A stretch of 64,000 bases of DNA. Origin: Leptobrachium leishanense (Eukaryota; Chordata; Amphibia; Anura; Megophryidae). Both the position numbers and the translations under genes were made by a program. Each line of letters begins with the position of its first letter. The first letter of the stretch is position 1. Below, piece after piece: positions 32,720 to 45,960 of this stretch. Location of the stretch: contig CM019070.1 in the NCBI GenBank assembly GCA_009667805.1, positions 59,524,735 through 59,588,734 on the forward strand, read 5' to 3'. Below the pieces are notes generated by a model that saw nothing but the letters and a program-made list of their open reading frames with translations, was not told the origin of the DNA and searched no databases.

Positions 32720-35700
32720 ATATCACAGCAGGGCCGGCCCTGTATCACAGCACAGTCAAGGTCCTTGGAACTCTTAATCCCCACCAGCTGCATCTTTCAG
32801 TGAACAATAGGTCTGTTTTCACTAGCCATTGGCAATAAGGCGAGTGTATATTGAGAGCCCCATACATAGCACAGAGCACCTTAAATGATATACCATTCTA
32901 CCAAAAAGATTTGCAATATCTCAAGCCTAAACAATATTTTTATATTTATAACTATGGCTCACTCCGATCTGAGTATTTCCGTTCATTTTTGTCTCCTGAA
33001 GTCTTACATGCCACCCTGTATGAAAGGTGGCATTTATTTCAGAAGTTCAAAACTCGTATCGTTGAGAGCTGATGACAGGTAAAGTTAACAAGGCAATACA
33101 AATTCCACATTTTGCCTAGTGACCGAGAGAACAAAGTTAATGATTTGTAAATTACCCAAACCACATAATTTTGGCTTGTCAGTAGCTTTGGAAAAGAAAA
33201 TTGTACGTGTCTCTTCTACAGTTACTAAAACTGACCACTAAAGTGTATTACAAATTATCATGTGTCTGCAGACACTTGGGTTAATTGAAAGGGATAGAAA
33301 ACACCCATTTCCTGCTATATGCACAAAATAATCCTCAAGATAAAGACGGTGGCCGCCATATGTGCAGAGACCCTCAAAACCAGATGACAGTTCCTGTAAC
33401 CATGTTGTCACAATATCGGTACAATTGAAGTTATACTGGCATAATTAGTGTGGAGTGATAAAAGTATTTCCTTCTTGTGTCCTGCAAGAATTCTGCATCC
33501 TTAACATATCTGATCTCTGAAACAGCAGAGAAAGTGTAATGTAACAAAAAGGTGTGTAATTCAAAGCGTGCAAAACTATGCTATTATATCTAAACTATTT
33601 TATTGTATCTAAAAATTAGTGAAGTAGAATAATCTTTTGTATTTTACAGCTGACCTTTGTGTTTTCCTGTCCCATCAATATGTAATAGGATATCAATTCA
33701 CTCCTTCGACACAGAAAAGTCAAAATTCCCACTTCCTAATGTGATCAAGGAATATAAAGGAGCCTCAAAATCAAGTCTTCAGTATATTAAAGATCCTATG
33801 AAAGAAGTTAAATTTAATGTATTAAACTGTTAAAAAAAATTAAAATTATCTAAAAAATACATAACAAAAAGGAAAAATATATCAAAAAATCTGTGTACGT
33901 ATCATGTACTAATGAAATTTTTTGTCTGGAGCTGTAATACAATATTTCTTGTCTTAACTGCTTTAAATTGCTACTAAAGTTAAAGTGGTTCCATATCAAT
34001 ATTGGATTTCAGTTAAAATTTTTACTCGTATACTTTAAAAATGCTAGAGTCATTATCATCATTCAAAGTGCCAGTAAAAATTTTTTAAACAGAACCTATT
34101 ACAGATAGTATTCATAATTAAATGGAAACATAGATTCACATAAAGTACAAATGCTAGGAGTATCTTTACAAATCCACATGGAAAAAAAAAATATTAAACA
34201 TAAACATAAAATTAACCTAAAATTGCAAGGGTTGTATAGATTAATTATTTTTTAAACCAGTAAGCAGGAACAAAACCTCTTTGGAGAAACCATTGACTGC
34301 CCCATCTACTCAAAACAAGTATAAAAAATAATTTAATTTATTCCTGAAAGAGAAGCAGAATGCCATTATTCGACCAATGGTATTGATATACTGTCTATAT
34401 ATTCACTTAGTTGTGCCTGGGATCCATAAAAATGGATGACCAGATGTCTGGTAAGGACCAAGGTCCATCTAGGGAGGTTCCAGGGCAGGTATCTGCATCA
34501 ACTTGTAGAGCAAGGGTCTCAAAGTACTGGCCCCCGGGCCATTTGTGGCCCGTGGACCGGTTACAAATGGCCCGCACACAGGGGCAGACTGACCCATCGG
34601 GCACTCTGTCACGGCCCGAGGACCCGGATGGGGAGAGCCGGATTGACATTGCTTGCCCCTGCAGTCCAGGACGTGTGTGGAGCATCATGGCGATTCCCTC
34701 TCCAGCACACAGGATGCTCCATGCCCATCCTGTTGGGCCCTTGCTTGCGGGAGGAATGTGATTTAGCCCTAGGCCTCTCCCCGCAGCCCGGTGCACACTG
34801 CAGCCAAAGACGCGCGCCGCGTATTCAAGTAATTCAGGGCCAGAGTTTGAAATCTCCCTTACAAAATGTTCTACTTGGAATAGAAAAATGGTGAGCAGTA
34901 TGAGTAGAGCTTACTAAAATCACAGGGAAATGCAGGAGTGTCACGGATTTGAAAATATAGGAATAATTGGTTTTCAGTCATCTACAGTCACTCTACTGTT
35001 ACAATAAACAAATCAAAGTCAGAAGAAAGCACATTCGAAACTGAGTCACAAGTGAGACATCCATTGGATTTCCAAGGAATAAACACCGGAAGGCAACCTG
35101 CAAAATAAGACCAGGTTTTTGGACTGTACAGTGTGTGTGTCTCTGCACTGACTAAGTATGCCCTGTCATGCCTGTCTTTTCCTTCAAAAAGGAAACCGGA
35201 CTGAACAAAGCCTTGAATTAGCAACACATGTATCCTACTAAAACATCATGGCAATTATTTCAGCTGCCTTTGGTGCCATGTTGTAAGAAGCAGAACCTAA
35301 AGGGAGACTCTAGCCACAATTTAATATAAATGGTTATGGTGAGTGTAGACAACATCCTCCCCCAGCTGCCTCTGCGCGCTGTGACAGCCTTCCAAAGCAG
35401 GGGGCTTTTCTCAACCAAGAGGACTGTTGTAAGGTCACATGGGACCAGTGGAACTTGAGGTTAAACTGTGACACTGGTTTGTGCTCCTTTGCGCCATACT
35501 GAGGGGTTACTCCTCCTGGGGTACTCTGCCTCAAAATTTGTACCCTTTCACACCCATTTGCACTCTCGCCCTCATGTCCTCCCAGTTGTATGAATTTGCA
35601 GCTCCCATTCGCTCTTAAATAGCCTGACTGCCAATTCCTGCTCACTTTTTGATTAGGTATCATTTTAAAACAATTTGAAATCGTTATTGCTGGATTACAG

Positions 35701-36275
35701 CATTTTAGGAGAGGACAGAAGTAAAGGAAAGCTTTGGGGTTACTCAATGATGCTCAAAGGCAAGTTTTAGGATTCTACAATAGTAGAAAACCCGTGTGTT
35801 GTGCACATATAAGATGCTGCTGTACCGTCTGCATTATGATCACACGCAGCTATTATGTTGATATTCTGTTGCCAGTTTTTGGAAACTGCATTGCTAAAAA
35901 CACAAATAATATTGAATAAGCAAAATTACTTTTTAATTCTACATTTAAGAGTTATCATAACTCCACATCCTATCTTTCAAATAACTGTTATGTTAATATT
36001 GTTTTCAACAAATAGTGCTTGTTAGTGAAGGGATTCAAATGTTCCAATTTCTTTTCATTTTCTTCTACTAAAGTGCAGCTTCTAAATATGCCGTATATTA
36101 TGCCTATAAAATTCAGAATTATCAACACGTCTTGGTATAAAGAATTAAAAATATAAACATATAAAAGGTACATATAATATAGCCTAGAATTAAAAGTATT
36201 TTGCAGGAAAGTGTTTTATTCACCATATTTAAAGAAACAGAATTGTAATAGAATGCAAGGAATATGATACACACC
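32720..36275. other. intron, only minor repeat debris
   Basis: No gene. The 34508-34830 stretch is GC-rich and looks like a mosaic of hAT-type ends (gggtctcaaagtactggccc; caggggcagactgacccatc). It yields overlapping ORFs on both strands but no recognisable protein. The rest is AT-rich and unclassified. Confidence 0.4.
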
Positions 36276-36278
36276 TTA

Positions 36279-36704
36279 GGCTGGGGTCAGACGAACGCAG
36301 TGCGAACGCGCGTGCAGCCGCACTTTATCACGGCCGTAGTAGCAGCAAATGAAGGCTAATGCCGGGCAATATACAAAGTACGGCCGCACGAAAGTGCGGC
36401 CGCGCAATGCAAGCGGCAAACAAACGCATTTTTTCGAGAACGTGATACCGCTAGTACTGACGTACAGAGTGCGCTGCGTCCGCTAGCGGCGTGTGTGCGT
36501 GATTAGGAGACGTCAGACGCTGCTAATGTCCGGCCAACATAACGTCCAGACGCAAAAAGGGTTTTATTGATGATCCGTACAAAATCATGGACGAAAATGC
36601 GCATCGTATGACCGCTATCGGGTATTCCGTGAAAAAATACGTCCATTCGTTCGAATGCACTTTTTCACGGACGACGTGAAAAATGCGTTTGTCTGACCCT
36701 AGCC
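36279..36704. mobile_element. Harbinger-like MITE family A, copy 3
   Basis: Ends GGCTGGGGTCAGACGAACGC and CGTTTGTCTGACCCTAGCC, with TTA duplicated (36276-36278, 36705-36707). By eye it aligns with the reverse complement of copies 1 and 2. Confidence 0.85.
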
Positions 36705-37234
36705 TTAATGGAATGTGTGCATGCTCAAAGACTGTACAATCGAGAAGAACGCCTTTAGCACTCAATAAATAGAGGAGGCATATGACTGGGAATTTCAGCA
36801 TGTCTATGGTCAAGTTTAAATATAAACAAAATGTCAGCACTCGCCCATAAAAGTCAGATGATAGCAGAGGCGTAGCAAGGTCATGAGGCGCCCGGGGGCA
36901 AGTCCTCCCCTAGCGCCCCCCATGTGTTAGATGAAATAATGTGTAGTAACGCATTATGCCATCATTTTCAAATTTGCTCACAGTGTGGGAAATGAGAACG
37001 TGAATAAGTGCAGTGACATTGTTTGCGTTATAAGCGAATAATGACACTGCCTTAGAACAGAGAAAAAAAGACGTTTTGCAATTGTTTGTTTTTTCACATT
37101 TTACTTTCCTATGAGATTTTAAACCTGTCGAGCTGAACCACAGAAAAAATGGGCATTTCGCCAATATTTCGTTGCGGTTCGGCGTTCTCTGAATAGATTA
37201 ACCATTACTTGTCTATGGAACAATTTGACTGCTG

Positions 37235-37680
37235 CCGAAAATCACTGAATTGCAGTGAACTGCACCATCCTCACTGGGTGCCTTTGGCAATAGAATGGAG
37301 TCTATTAGTCGATCACAGACTCAAATCATTGTATTGTGTAGGGTGTATGCAAAAGAGATCACCAGGGGGTAGATTAGAAGTATTTTAAACTCCCTATTTT
37401 ATCTAATTCAGCTGCCAGCTCTTATCTCGAGTAGCCTGGAGAACACAACAGCCTTATTTAAAAATTCCCTTCTACACTTCATTAACTGTTAAATACTGTA
37501 GATTAAATAAACAATAGCAGTAAAATAAAGCCTTTGCACAGATTTAGGTAAATGTTGCATCATGGGAAAAATCCACAAAATGGAAACAGGAAATTAAAAA
37601 AAACTAAATTTATTATGCTTTTTTACATGCAATTACTTCATTACTTCAAGAGTGTATGTTAAATGTAGAGTATATAATAT
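37235..37680 (-). mobile_element. interspersed repeat family E, copy 2 (inverted)
   Basis: The minus strand resembles 21730-22045: TTTGTGGATTTTTCCCATGA, TCCAGGCTACTCGAGATAAG and AATACAATGATTTGAGTCTG occur in the same order. It lies in the same dynamin intron as copy 1. Confidence 0.55.
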
Positions 37681-38909
37681 AGATAATGCTGAGTGTAATA
37701 ATTGTAGACAGACAGAAAACACAGTGAGATACAGACAGTAGGTGCAAGCTCTGGAAGTGTTTAATTGACTTTAGTTAGAGCAGCACAGCTTCTCCTTCCC
37801 ACAGCACCAAACGACACTACATACACCTCATGAATCATGATTCATCTCTGTGGTTTTTCGTTTTATCAGCTTCCGAATGATTAAGAAATGAGTCGGCCTT
37901 CCCAGGAATTGATCTTGCGACCCAAAGTTTGTTGAAATTCTTGGCATATACTTAAGTTTCAGTTAAAGGGACGATCAAGCATGATGACCACTTAAACGTA
38001 AGTTGTCATGGTGGTAGCAGCATTTCTCCACTTCTCTCCCACTTCGGTGCAATGAGATTGAAAAAAGTGAAAATACGGAGGAGAAGGTAAAACAAGACTC
38101 ACGCTGGTTCTCGATATAACGCATTGAGAAGCATTTGATTGGCTGCGTGCAGCACTAGACTGTAAATGAGGTCCACAGCTTGTTTTTTTTGTATTAAGTC
38201 GTCTTTTTGTGTTACAGACACCCTCCTTTCCAGTGTCATGCCTTACTAGATGACCTCATGCATAGCACCAGAGAAACATGTGGACAACTGTTTGGGCTTC
38301 TTAGTCTTCAGTGATTGGAGATAGGTACAAAGTGCAGCTGAGTTTGTGGCAGAAATCAATAACTAATTTAATTAGGGAGAAGATTAAAAAAAGGATTAAA
38401 ATTCTCCATTATGAAATTTAAGCGGGGGGTGCACTCAAAGGAGCTCGGTGGACCATCAAGACTTTCGATATGCATCAGCATGCTAATGTTTTTCACTATG
38501 ACCTATATTCTATCTTTGTATTTAAGAAGAATTGGTTGTTGAATGAGCATCTGATCGTCATAGGCCTGTTGATTAGCTACTTCAAGCAGCTAGATGGCTC
38601 GACACGAGAAGATCAGCGAGGAGATCAGAGTGCCATATGACAGCTAAATTTAAACACTCTATGGTATGGAAAATCAAATGGGGGAAGAGGTCAAGATAGG
38701 GTAATAGTTAATCTTTCTGGCTCTCCCTATATTCTATACTCTCCCTGGCTGTTATAATGCAGCAGTTAAGCTTGTTCAATTTTTTGTTATGATGAGGATT
38801 GGGACTGCTCATTGTAACTTCTTTACAGTAATACAAGGAAAGCCAGCGAGAAAATTTATCTTGCATCAACTAGGTAGGCAAATATATCTTTTAATGCTAC
38901 ATTTTCAAT
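37681..38909. other. intron, nothing recognised
   Basis: No supported gene or repeat. Confidence 0.45.
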
Positions 38910-39470
38910 GTACTGTAGATACTCGAGTATACCGCTAGATTTTGGTGACAAAAATTTATCTTGAAATTGGAGGGGTCGTGTTATATTCGAGACATCTGCA
39001 TCGCGTGAAAAAAAGAAGAAGAAAAAACTTGCCTTGCTCTCGATCCCAAGTCTCCCATAAGTTCCGGTAGTCTCGCTGAAGTAAATGCGGCCTCCCTAAA
39101 GCTTGCAAACACTTCAGGAACTCCTGGATACGGGAAAGGTGGGATCCATCACGGCCAGAGGGCACGCTCGGTTTAAGCCAATCTTTCACCTCGCTCACCT
39201 CCGCCGGCCATCTAATCGCTAGTTAAGACGATGGGTGGCCGGCGGCTTCATACTTAGTAACAACTGCAATCATTCTAGAGCAGAGCACCCTGGCCTGAGG
39301 GGTAGCCTGACTGTGTTAAGAGAACCTGGAAGGATCTTAATTGTTTACCGGTACAGTAAAATGTTGATCCTCGCATTATATTCAAGTCTTGAGTATTCCC
39401 TAATTTCCATATTAAATCTCTATCCATTGTGTTATACTCGGGTCGCGCTATACTCGAGTATCTACGGTAC
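38910..39470. mobile_element. DNA element with inverted ends (gtagatactcgagtata)
   Basis: The ends gtactgtagatactcgagta and tactcgagtatctacggtac are inverted with one mismatch. The interior has no transposase. A related partial sequence (cgtagatactcgaatataat) occurs near 63220. Confidence 0.7.
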
Positions 39471-40300
39471 ATGTGTTTGTTAGTGAAAGAGTGAAAAGGG
39501 TAAAGTTCAGTATTTGCTTTGGTGGCGAGTTTAGCCAAAATGTATATATTAGCAGACAGAAGCTCACACGTGTATTTTTGTCTTCAATACAATAATATTT
39601 TTATGGTTTTATCTTCTCTGACTTAACACCCAAGAATATAAACTTTCACAAACATAAACGGAGGAAGCTCTCCTATATATATATATATGTATCCTCCAGA
39701 GTTTTATTGCTTTAATTTTCACTCAATCAGTAGTCTTTGTTAGACATGCGTACGTGTCTAACTACATACTTTTTTCTCTTTTTTCATGACTTAATTTTGT
39801 AAATGTTATTTTTGGCAGTTCAGAAAAACTGATTTTTTATTAAAAAATTCTAAAGGCCGCAAGAACAAAAAAGAAAAAATGAAAAAGAACTGAATCAACT
39901 TACTTTGCGGTTTACCATTTATTTTGGGGAAATCAATGAGAGAAAGTGAACTGTATCATTATCAGCATATGAATCGTTACGAAACCCTTATTGCGCATGC
40001 AAAACGGGGAATTGTGGAGAATTGAGAAGAATATCAAATGACTTCAACACTTAAACAAAGGAATTGAAACATTTACAAGGAAAATTGCCAGACTTTAAAC
40101 ATTCTCCAACGCAAAGCTTCTTCCAGAATGGCTGTTCCAGCTTAAAATTTAGATTACGATCATCGACGCTCTACAAGTCCCGGTATAATTTGCTAACGCA
40201 TAAGTAAAACATACATTAACTATAACATAATGAAAGAGTAAATAGATATTGTGGTTTTATCCAGTGAAATTCCTTCGCTAGTCATTTCATTAAAGATACT
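39471..40300. other. intron, nothing recognised
   Basis: No supported gene or repeat. Confidence 0.45.
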
Positions 40301-40944
40301 TACACTGATCAGCCACAACATAAAAGTGCCTATCAAAAATGGAGCATGGATGGAGAACTAGAGTACTGCCCTCAGGGTTATGGGTACCCAAGGCTCATTA
40401 ATGCAGGTGGAGAGTGAAGGCTAGCCCACCTGGTCCGATGAGACAGAAGAACTGCAGCTGAAATCGTTGAACAAATTAATGCTAGCCAAGATAGAAAGAT
40501 GTAAGAACTCACTTGACACCTAACACCTATCCAGATATTGTTGTAGACCACGTAACCCCTTCATGGCAATGGTGTTCCCTGAGGGCAGTGGCCTCTTTCA
40601 GCGGGTAAGGCACCCTGCCACAATGCACAAATTGTTCAGGAATGGCTTGAGGAACATGACAAAGAATTCAAGGTGTTGCCTTGGCCACCAAATTCCCCAG
40701 ATCTCAATCCATTTGAGGATCTGTGGGATGTGCTAGACTAAAAAAATCTGAACCCTGGAGGCACCAGTTCACAACTTGCAGGACCTAAGGGATCTGCTGC
40801 TAACGTTTTGGTGCCAGATACCACAGGACATGTCAAGAGGTCTTGTGTAGTCCATACCTCGATGCATCAGAACTGTTTTGGCAGCATGAGGGGAACCTGC
40901 GCAATGTTAGGCAGGTGGGTTTTATGTTGTGGCTGATCAGTGTA
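40301..40944 (+). mobile_element. degenerate Tc1/mariner element
   Basis: The ends tacactgatcagccacaaca and its inverted form near 40924-40944 are perfect over about 20 bp, and TA stands at both borders. The interior is a shortened transposase gene with frameshifts. Internal deletion has removed most of the N-terminal part. Confidence 0.88.
40625..40741 (+). pseudogene. Tc1-type transposase remnant
   Basis: This frame reads AQIVQEWLEEHDKEFKVLPW and then PPNSPDLNPFEDLWDVLD before a stop. It is the end of the DDE catalytic domain of Tc1 transposases, where the third acidic residue follows PDLNP (here NPFE). Upstream, LFQRV- and HPAT-like wording appears only in other frames. The original protein would be about 340 aa, so this is a small relic. 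Confidence 0.8.
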
Positions 40945-41155
40945 GTGTAGCTGTAAATATTGGTTAATGTAGTGCTATTCAATTCACCCCCCGAGGACCA
41001 CATCATTGGCACAGTGTTCTGGGATTTCCATATTAATTTTGTCTTACAGAAAGAATTTCCCAATATTGGGGATGTTGTGGAAGCAATTATCCTGTGGACA
41101 GCTGTGAGGAACAGTAATCTTCTACAGACTATTCATAATATCATGAATAGGAAAA

Positions 41156-44100
41156 TCTATATATATAAACGCGAAAGTCCTGACTGACTGACTGACTCAT
41201 CAACGCCCAGCTGAAACCGTTTAACCTAGGAACGCGAAATTTTGAAGGTGCACTGTTTTTATGATGTAGGCACCCACTAAGGAAGGATTTTTGGAAGCTC
41301 CGCCCCTAAGGGGGTGAAAAAGGGGGTTGAATATTTTAAACAGGATACCTATAGCTCAAAAACAGAAGATCGGTATTTAGATTCGTCTTGAACAATAAAA
41401 AAATAAAAAGTATTTTACCGTTTTTCAAGAATTCGACTGGGGGGGCGAAAAAAGGGGGTTGAATATTTTAGATATTTTAAACAAGATACCTATATCTTAA
41501 CAACAGAAGAGGTTACAGACGTGAAAATCGGTATTTAGATTCTTCTTGAAAAATAAATAACACGTATTTTACCGTTTTTCAAAAATTCAAATGGGGGGCA
41601 AAAAAAGGGGGGTGGAATATTTTAAATATTTTAAACAGGATACCTATATCTTAAGAACTGAAGATGGTACAGACGTGAAAATCGGTATTTAGATTCATCT
41701 TGACAAATAAAAAAACACGTATTTTACCATTTTCTGAAAATTCCTTGGGGGGGGCAAAAAGGGGGGTTGAATACTTTTATCATAAACGCGAAAGTCCTGA
41801 CTGACTGACTGACTCATCAACGCCCAGCTGAAACCATTTAACCTAGGAATGTGAAATTTTGAAGGTGCACTGTTTTTATGATGTGGGCACCCACTGAGCA
41901 AGAATTTTGGGAAAATCCACCCCTAGGGGGGTGAAAAAGGGGGTTGAATATTTTAGACAGGATACCTATAGCTCAAAATCAGAAGATGTTACAGACACGA
42001 AAATCTGTATTTAGATCCGTCTTGAAAAATAAAAAAAACAAGTATTTTACCATTTTCGGAAAATTCCATGGGGGGGCCAAAATGGGGGGTTAAATACAAA
42101 TATAAACGCGACAGTCCTGACTGACTGACTCATCAACGCCCAGCTGAAACCGTTTAACCTAGGAATGTGAAATTGTGAAGGTGCACTGTTTTTATGATTT
42201 AGGTGCCCACTATGGAAGGATTTTTGGAAACTCCGCCCATAAGGGGGTGAAAAAGGGGGTTGAATATTTTAAACAGGATACCTATAGCTCAAAAACAGAA
42301 GATGCTACAGATGTGAAAATCGGTATTTAGATTCGTCTTGAAAAATAAAAAAACACGTATTTTACCGTTTTTCAAAAATCCAAGTGGGGGGGCGAAAAAA
42401 GGGGTTGAATATTTCAAATATTTTAAACAGGATACCTGTATCTCCAAAACAGACGATGTTACAGTCCTGAAAATTGGTATTTAGATTCGTCTTGAAAAAT
42501 AAAACAACATGTATTTTACCATGTTCTGAAAATTCCTTGGGGGGGAAAAAAGGGGGGTTGAATACTTTTATCATAAACGCGAAAGTCCTGACTGACTGAC
42601 TGACTCATCAACGCCCAGCTGAAACCATTTAACCTAGGAATGTGAAATTTTGAAGGTGCACTGTTTTTATGATGTGGGCACCCACTAAGCAAGAATTTTG
42701 GGAAAATCTGCCCCTAGGGGGGTGAAGAAGGGGGTTGAATATTTTAAACAGGATACCTATAGCTCAAAATCAGAAGATGTTACAGACTCGAAAATCTGTA
42801 TTTAGATTCGTCTTGAAAAATAAAAAAAACACGTATTTTACCATTTTCGGAAAATTCCATGGGGGGGCCAAAATGGGGGGTTAAATACAAATATAAACGC
42901 GACAGTCCTGACTGACTGACTCATCAACGCCCAGCTGAAACCGTTTAACCTAGGGAATGTGAAATTTTGAAGGTGCACTGTTTTTATGATTTAGGTGCCC
43001 ACTATGGAAGGATTTTTGGAAACTCCGCCCATAAGGGGGTGAAAAAGGGGGTTGAATATTTTAAACAGGATACCTATAGCTCAAAAACAGAAGATGCTAC
43101 AGATGTGAAAATCGGTATTTAGATTCGTCTTGAAAAATAAAAAAACACGTACTTTACCGTTTTTCAAAAATCCAAGTGGGGGGGCGAAAAAAGGGGTTGA
43201 ATATTTCTAATATTTTAAACAGGGTACCTGTATCTCCAAAACAGACGATGTTACAGTCCTGAAAATTGGTATTTAGATTCGTCTTGAAAAATAAAACAAC
43301 ACGTATTTTACCATGTTCTGAAAATTCCTTGGGGGGGCAAAAACGGGGGTTGAATACCTTTATCAGCATACTTATATTTCAAAAACCAAACATGTTACAG
43401 ATGTGAAATTTGGTATTTACAATCTTCTTGAAAAATAAAAACAGGTGTTTTACCATTTTCCAAAAATCCCAAGGGGGGGGATGAAAAAAAGGGGGGTTGA
43501 ATACTTTTAAACAGGATACCTATATCTCAAAAACAGAAGATGTTACATACGTGAAAATTGGTATTTAGATTCGTCTTGAGAAACAACAAAACACCTATTT
43601 TACCATTTTCCAAAAATTCAGTGGGAGGGGGGCAAAAATGGGGGGTTGAATACTTTTATCAGTATACCTATATTTCAAAAACCAAAGATGTTACAGGTGT
43701 GAAATTTGGTATTTACAATCTTCGTGAAAACAAACAAACATGTGTTTTGCCATTTTCCACAAATCCAAATAAGGGGGGGGGGTCGAGGGAAAGGGGTCTG
43801 AATACTTTTATCAGTATATCCATAGTTCAAAAACCAAGATGTTACAGGTGTGAAGTTTGGTAATTACAATCTTTTGAAAATAAAGAAACACGTGTTTTAC
43901 CATTTTCCAAAAATCCAAGTGGAGGGTAAAAAAAAGGGGGGTGAATACTTTTAAACAGGATACCTACATCTCAAAACCAGAAGATGTTACAGATGTGAAA
44001 ATTGGTATTTAGATTTGTCTTGCGAAACAAAAAAACACCTATTTTACCATTTTCCAAAAATCCAGTGGGAGGGGGAAAAAGGGGGGTTGAATACTTTTAT

Positions 44101-44743
44101 CAGTACACCTATATTTCCAAAAACCAAAGATGTTACAGGTGTGAAATCTGGCACTTACAATCTTCTTGAAAAATAAAAAAAACACACGTTTTACCATTTT
44201 CCAAGAATCCCACGTGGTGGGTGAAAAAAGGGGGGTGAATACTTTTCAACAGGATACCTATATCTCAAAAACAGAAGATGTTACAGATGTGAAAATTGGT
44301 ATTTAGATTCATCTTGAAAATAAAACAACACATATTTTACCATTTTCCAAAAATCCAGTGGGGGGGCAAAAAGGGGGATGAATACCTTGATCACTATACC
44401 TATATTTGAAAAACCAATGATGTTACAGGTGTGAAATTCGATATTTACAATCTTCGTGCAAAAAAACACCCATGCTTTACCATTTTCCGAAAATCCAGTT
44501 AAGGGGGGTGGGGGAAAGGGATGTGAATACTTTTATCAGTATACCTATATTTCAAAAACCAAAGATGTTACAGGTGTGAAATTTGGCACTTACGTTGTTC
44601 TTCAAAAATAAAAAAACACGTGTTTTACAAATTTCCAAAAATTCCAAGTGGGGGGTTCTACCAAAAAACCCTCAAGTTTCTTTTAAAAAACAATTTTAAC
44701 AAATCCTAAAATCCACGCGAGCGAAGCCGCGGGCAAAAGCTAG
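41156..44743 (+). mobile_element. Helitron, non-autonomous, with multiple 5' heads
   Basis: It begins TCTATATATATAAACGCGAA and ends with a GC hairpin and CTAG (gcgagcgaagccgc, gggcaaaagCTAG). It sits between A (41155) and T (44744) without a target duplication, as Helitrons do. The 5' head (tataaacgcgaaagtcctga, then repeats of ctga, then catcaacgcccagctgaaac) recurs at about 41783, 42103, 42573 and 42893. The remaining interior is a tandem array of roughly 160-190-bp units containing gatgttacaggtgtgaaatt and ttttaccattttccaaaaat. No Rep/helicase gene is present. Confidence 0.88.
41783..43362. repeat. 790-bp tandem duplication inside the Helitron
   Basis: The head-bearing segment starting at 41783 is repeated from 42573 with an offset of 790 bp. 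The heads at 42103 and 42893 show the same offset and the same private variant (cgcgacagtcctgactgact with one fewer repeat), so the unit was duplicated as a whole. Confidence 0.88.
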
Positions 44744-44744
44744 T

Positions 44745-45642
44745 AAGATATAAAAAGACCACTGCTAAATGATGGCAATACACAGAAATTAACTAGCCCT
44801 CAATATGCACCTGAACCCATTATTTGTACTAGCACACACACGTACATGTATAACGTGTTGTACATAAATATATGAAATAGATCTGTGACACTTTAAATGG
44901 ATAGTGTAGGGTTAAAATGGGAGGGGATGAGTGGAGGGGTTAAACATTAACACCGCTTGATCCCCTCTGCGTGACCTGCCTGTTTTAACCCTAAAATAGA
45001 ATTTTAATTTCACCTTAAATCCAGCGCCAGGCATTCCTAAAGACGTGACATGCTGCCAGCTTCCTGCAAGTCACAGATGTCACCTGACTGTGGGGCTCAA
45101 GCGGGTGTTCAGACAATCCAATGCCCCTCAATGTCAAGAGAATGATAGCAATTCGCGAGTACTGGGTACCTAAGGTCCCGAAATCCTGTAACCCGAGATC
45201 AGCACTCAGGTTCTGTGTGGGGTTAAACCCTTGGATTGGGAGGGCTGTATCAGCCCTCTCTGACCCCCCGATGAGGAAACACTTGGATTACTTTTAGAGG
45301 TCACAGTGCACACAGTGCCCCTATAATGAAACCAATGGGACTATTAATATATATACTGTTACCCACAGATAGCATGTGTGTATATACATATATAATAAAT
45401 ACATAGAGAGCGATACAGACAGACTAATCTATGTATTTATGAAAAGAGTTACATTCAGGTGTATTTCTCAACAGAGATTCACTCATACCTTCGAACTGCA
45501 ATGCAGCAGCAATGTCTCTTTATTTACCCTGTATATTCAGGTTGCCTCCACCCAACTTAGAAATGTCCGTCATTTAAAATGAGGTTCCTGAAGAACACTG
45601 GACAAAATTATCAAAACTGGAAATCCTATGCTCCTACAGAGT
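44745..45642. other. intron, nothing recognised
   Basis: No gene. A part near 44890-45060 (ggatagtgtagggttaaaat) may be old DNA-element debris. Confidence 0.4.
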
Positions 45643-45960
45643 AGGGGTTGTTCACTAACCTCTGAATTTGCCACTGAAATCGCGCCGAACAGTGAATTTC
45701 ACCATTTGGTACAATTTCAAGGCGATTTGTCTATTCACAAAGCTGTCAATTCGCCAAATACTGGTGAACTGACAGCAAACTACAGTGCAATTCGCCGTAA
45801 TTCGGCAGCACTGAAATTGCCCCATAAAACAATATTATGTCTTCTATTCATAGAACGCCGAACTGCACTGAAATTCCGGCCTAATGCCCTGATTTTCAGT
45901 GTTTAATTAAACAGGTGAATACCATAGGATTCAAAGTAAAAGTGTAGTATTTTTTTTTTT

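Noticed and set aside
34407..34894. GC-rich region with long ORFs on both strands
   Set aside because: No recognisable protein, no splice structure, and repeat-like ends; treated as hAT debris.
41156..44743. Regularly spaced repeats resembling a CRISPR array
   Set aside because: Unit size, drift between units and the TC...CTAG termini are those of a Helitron in a vertebrate intron.
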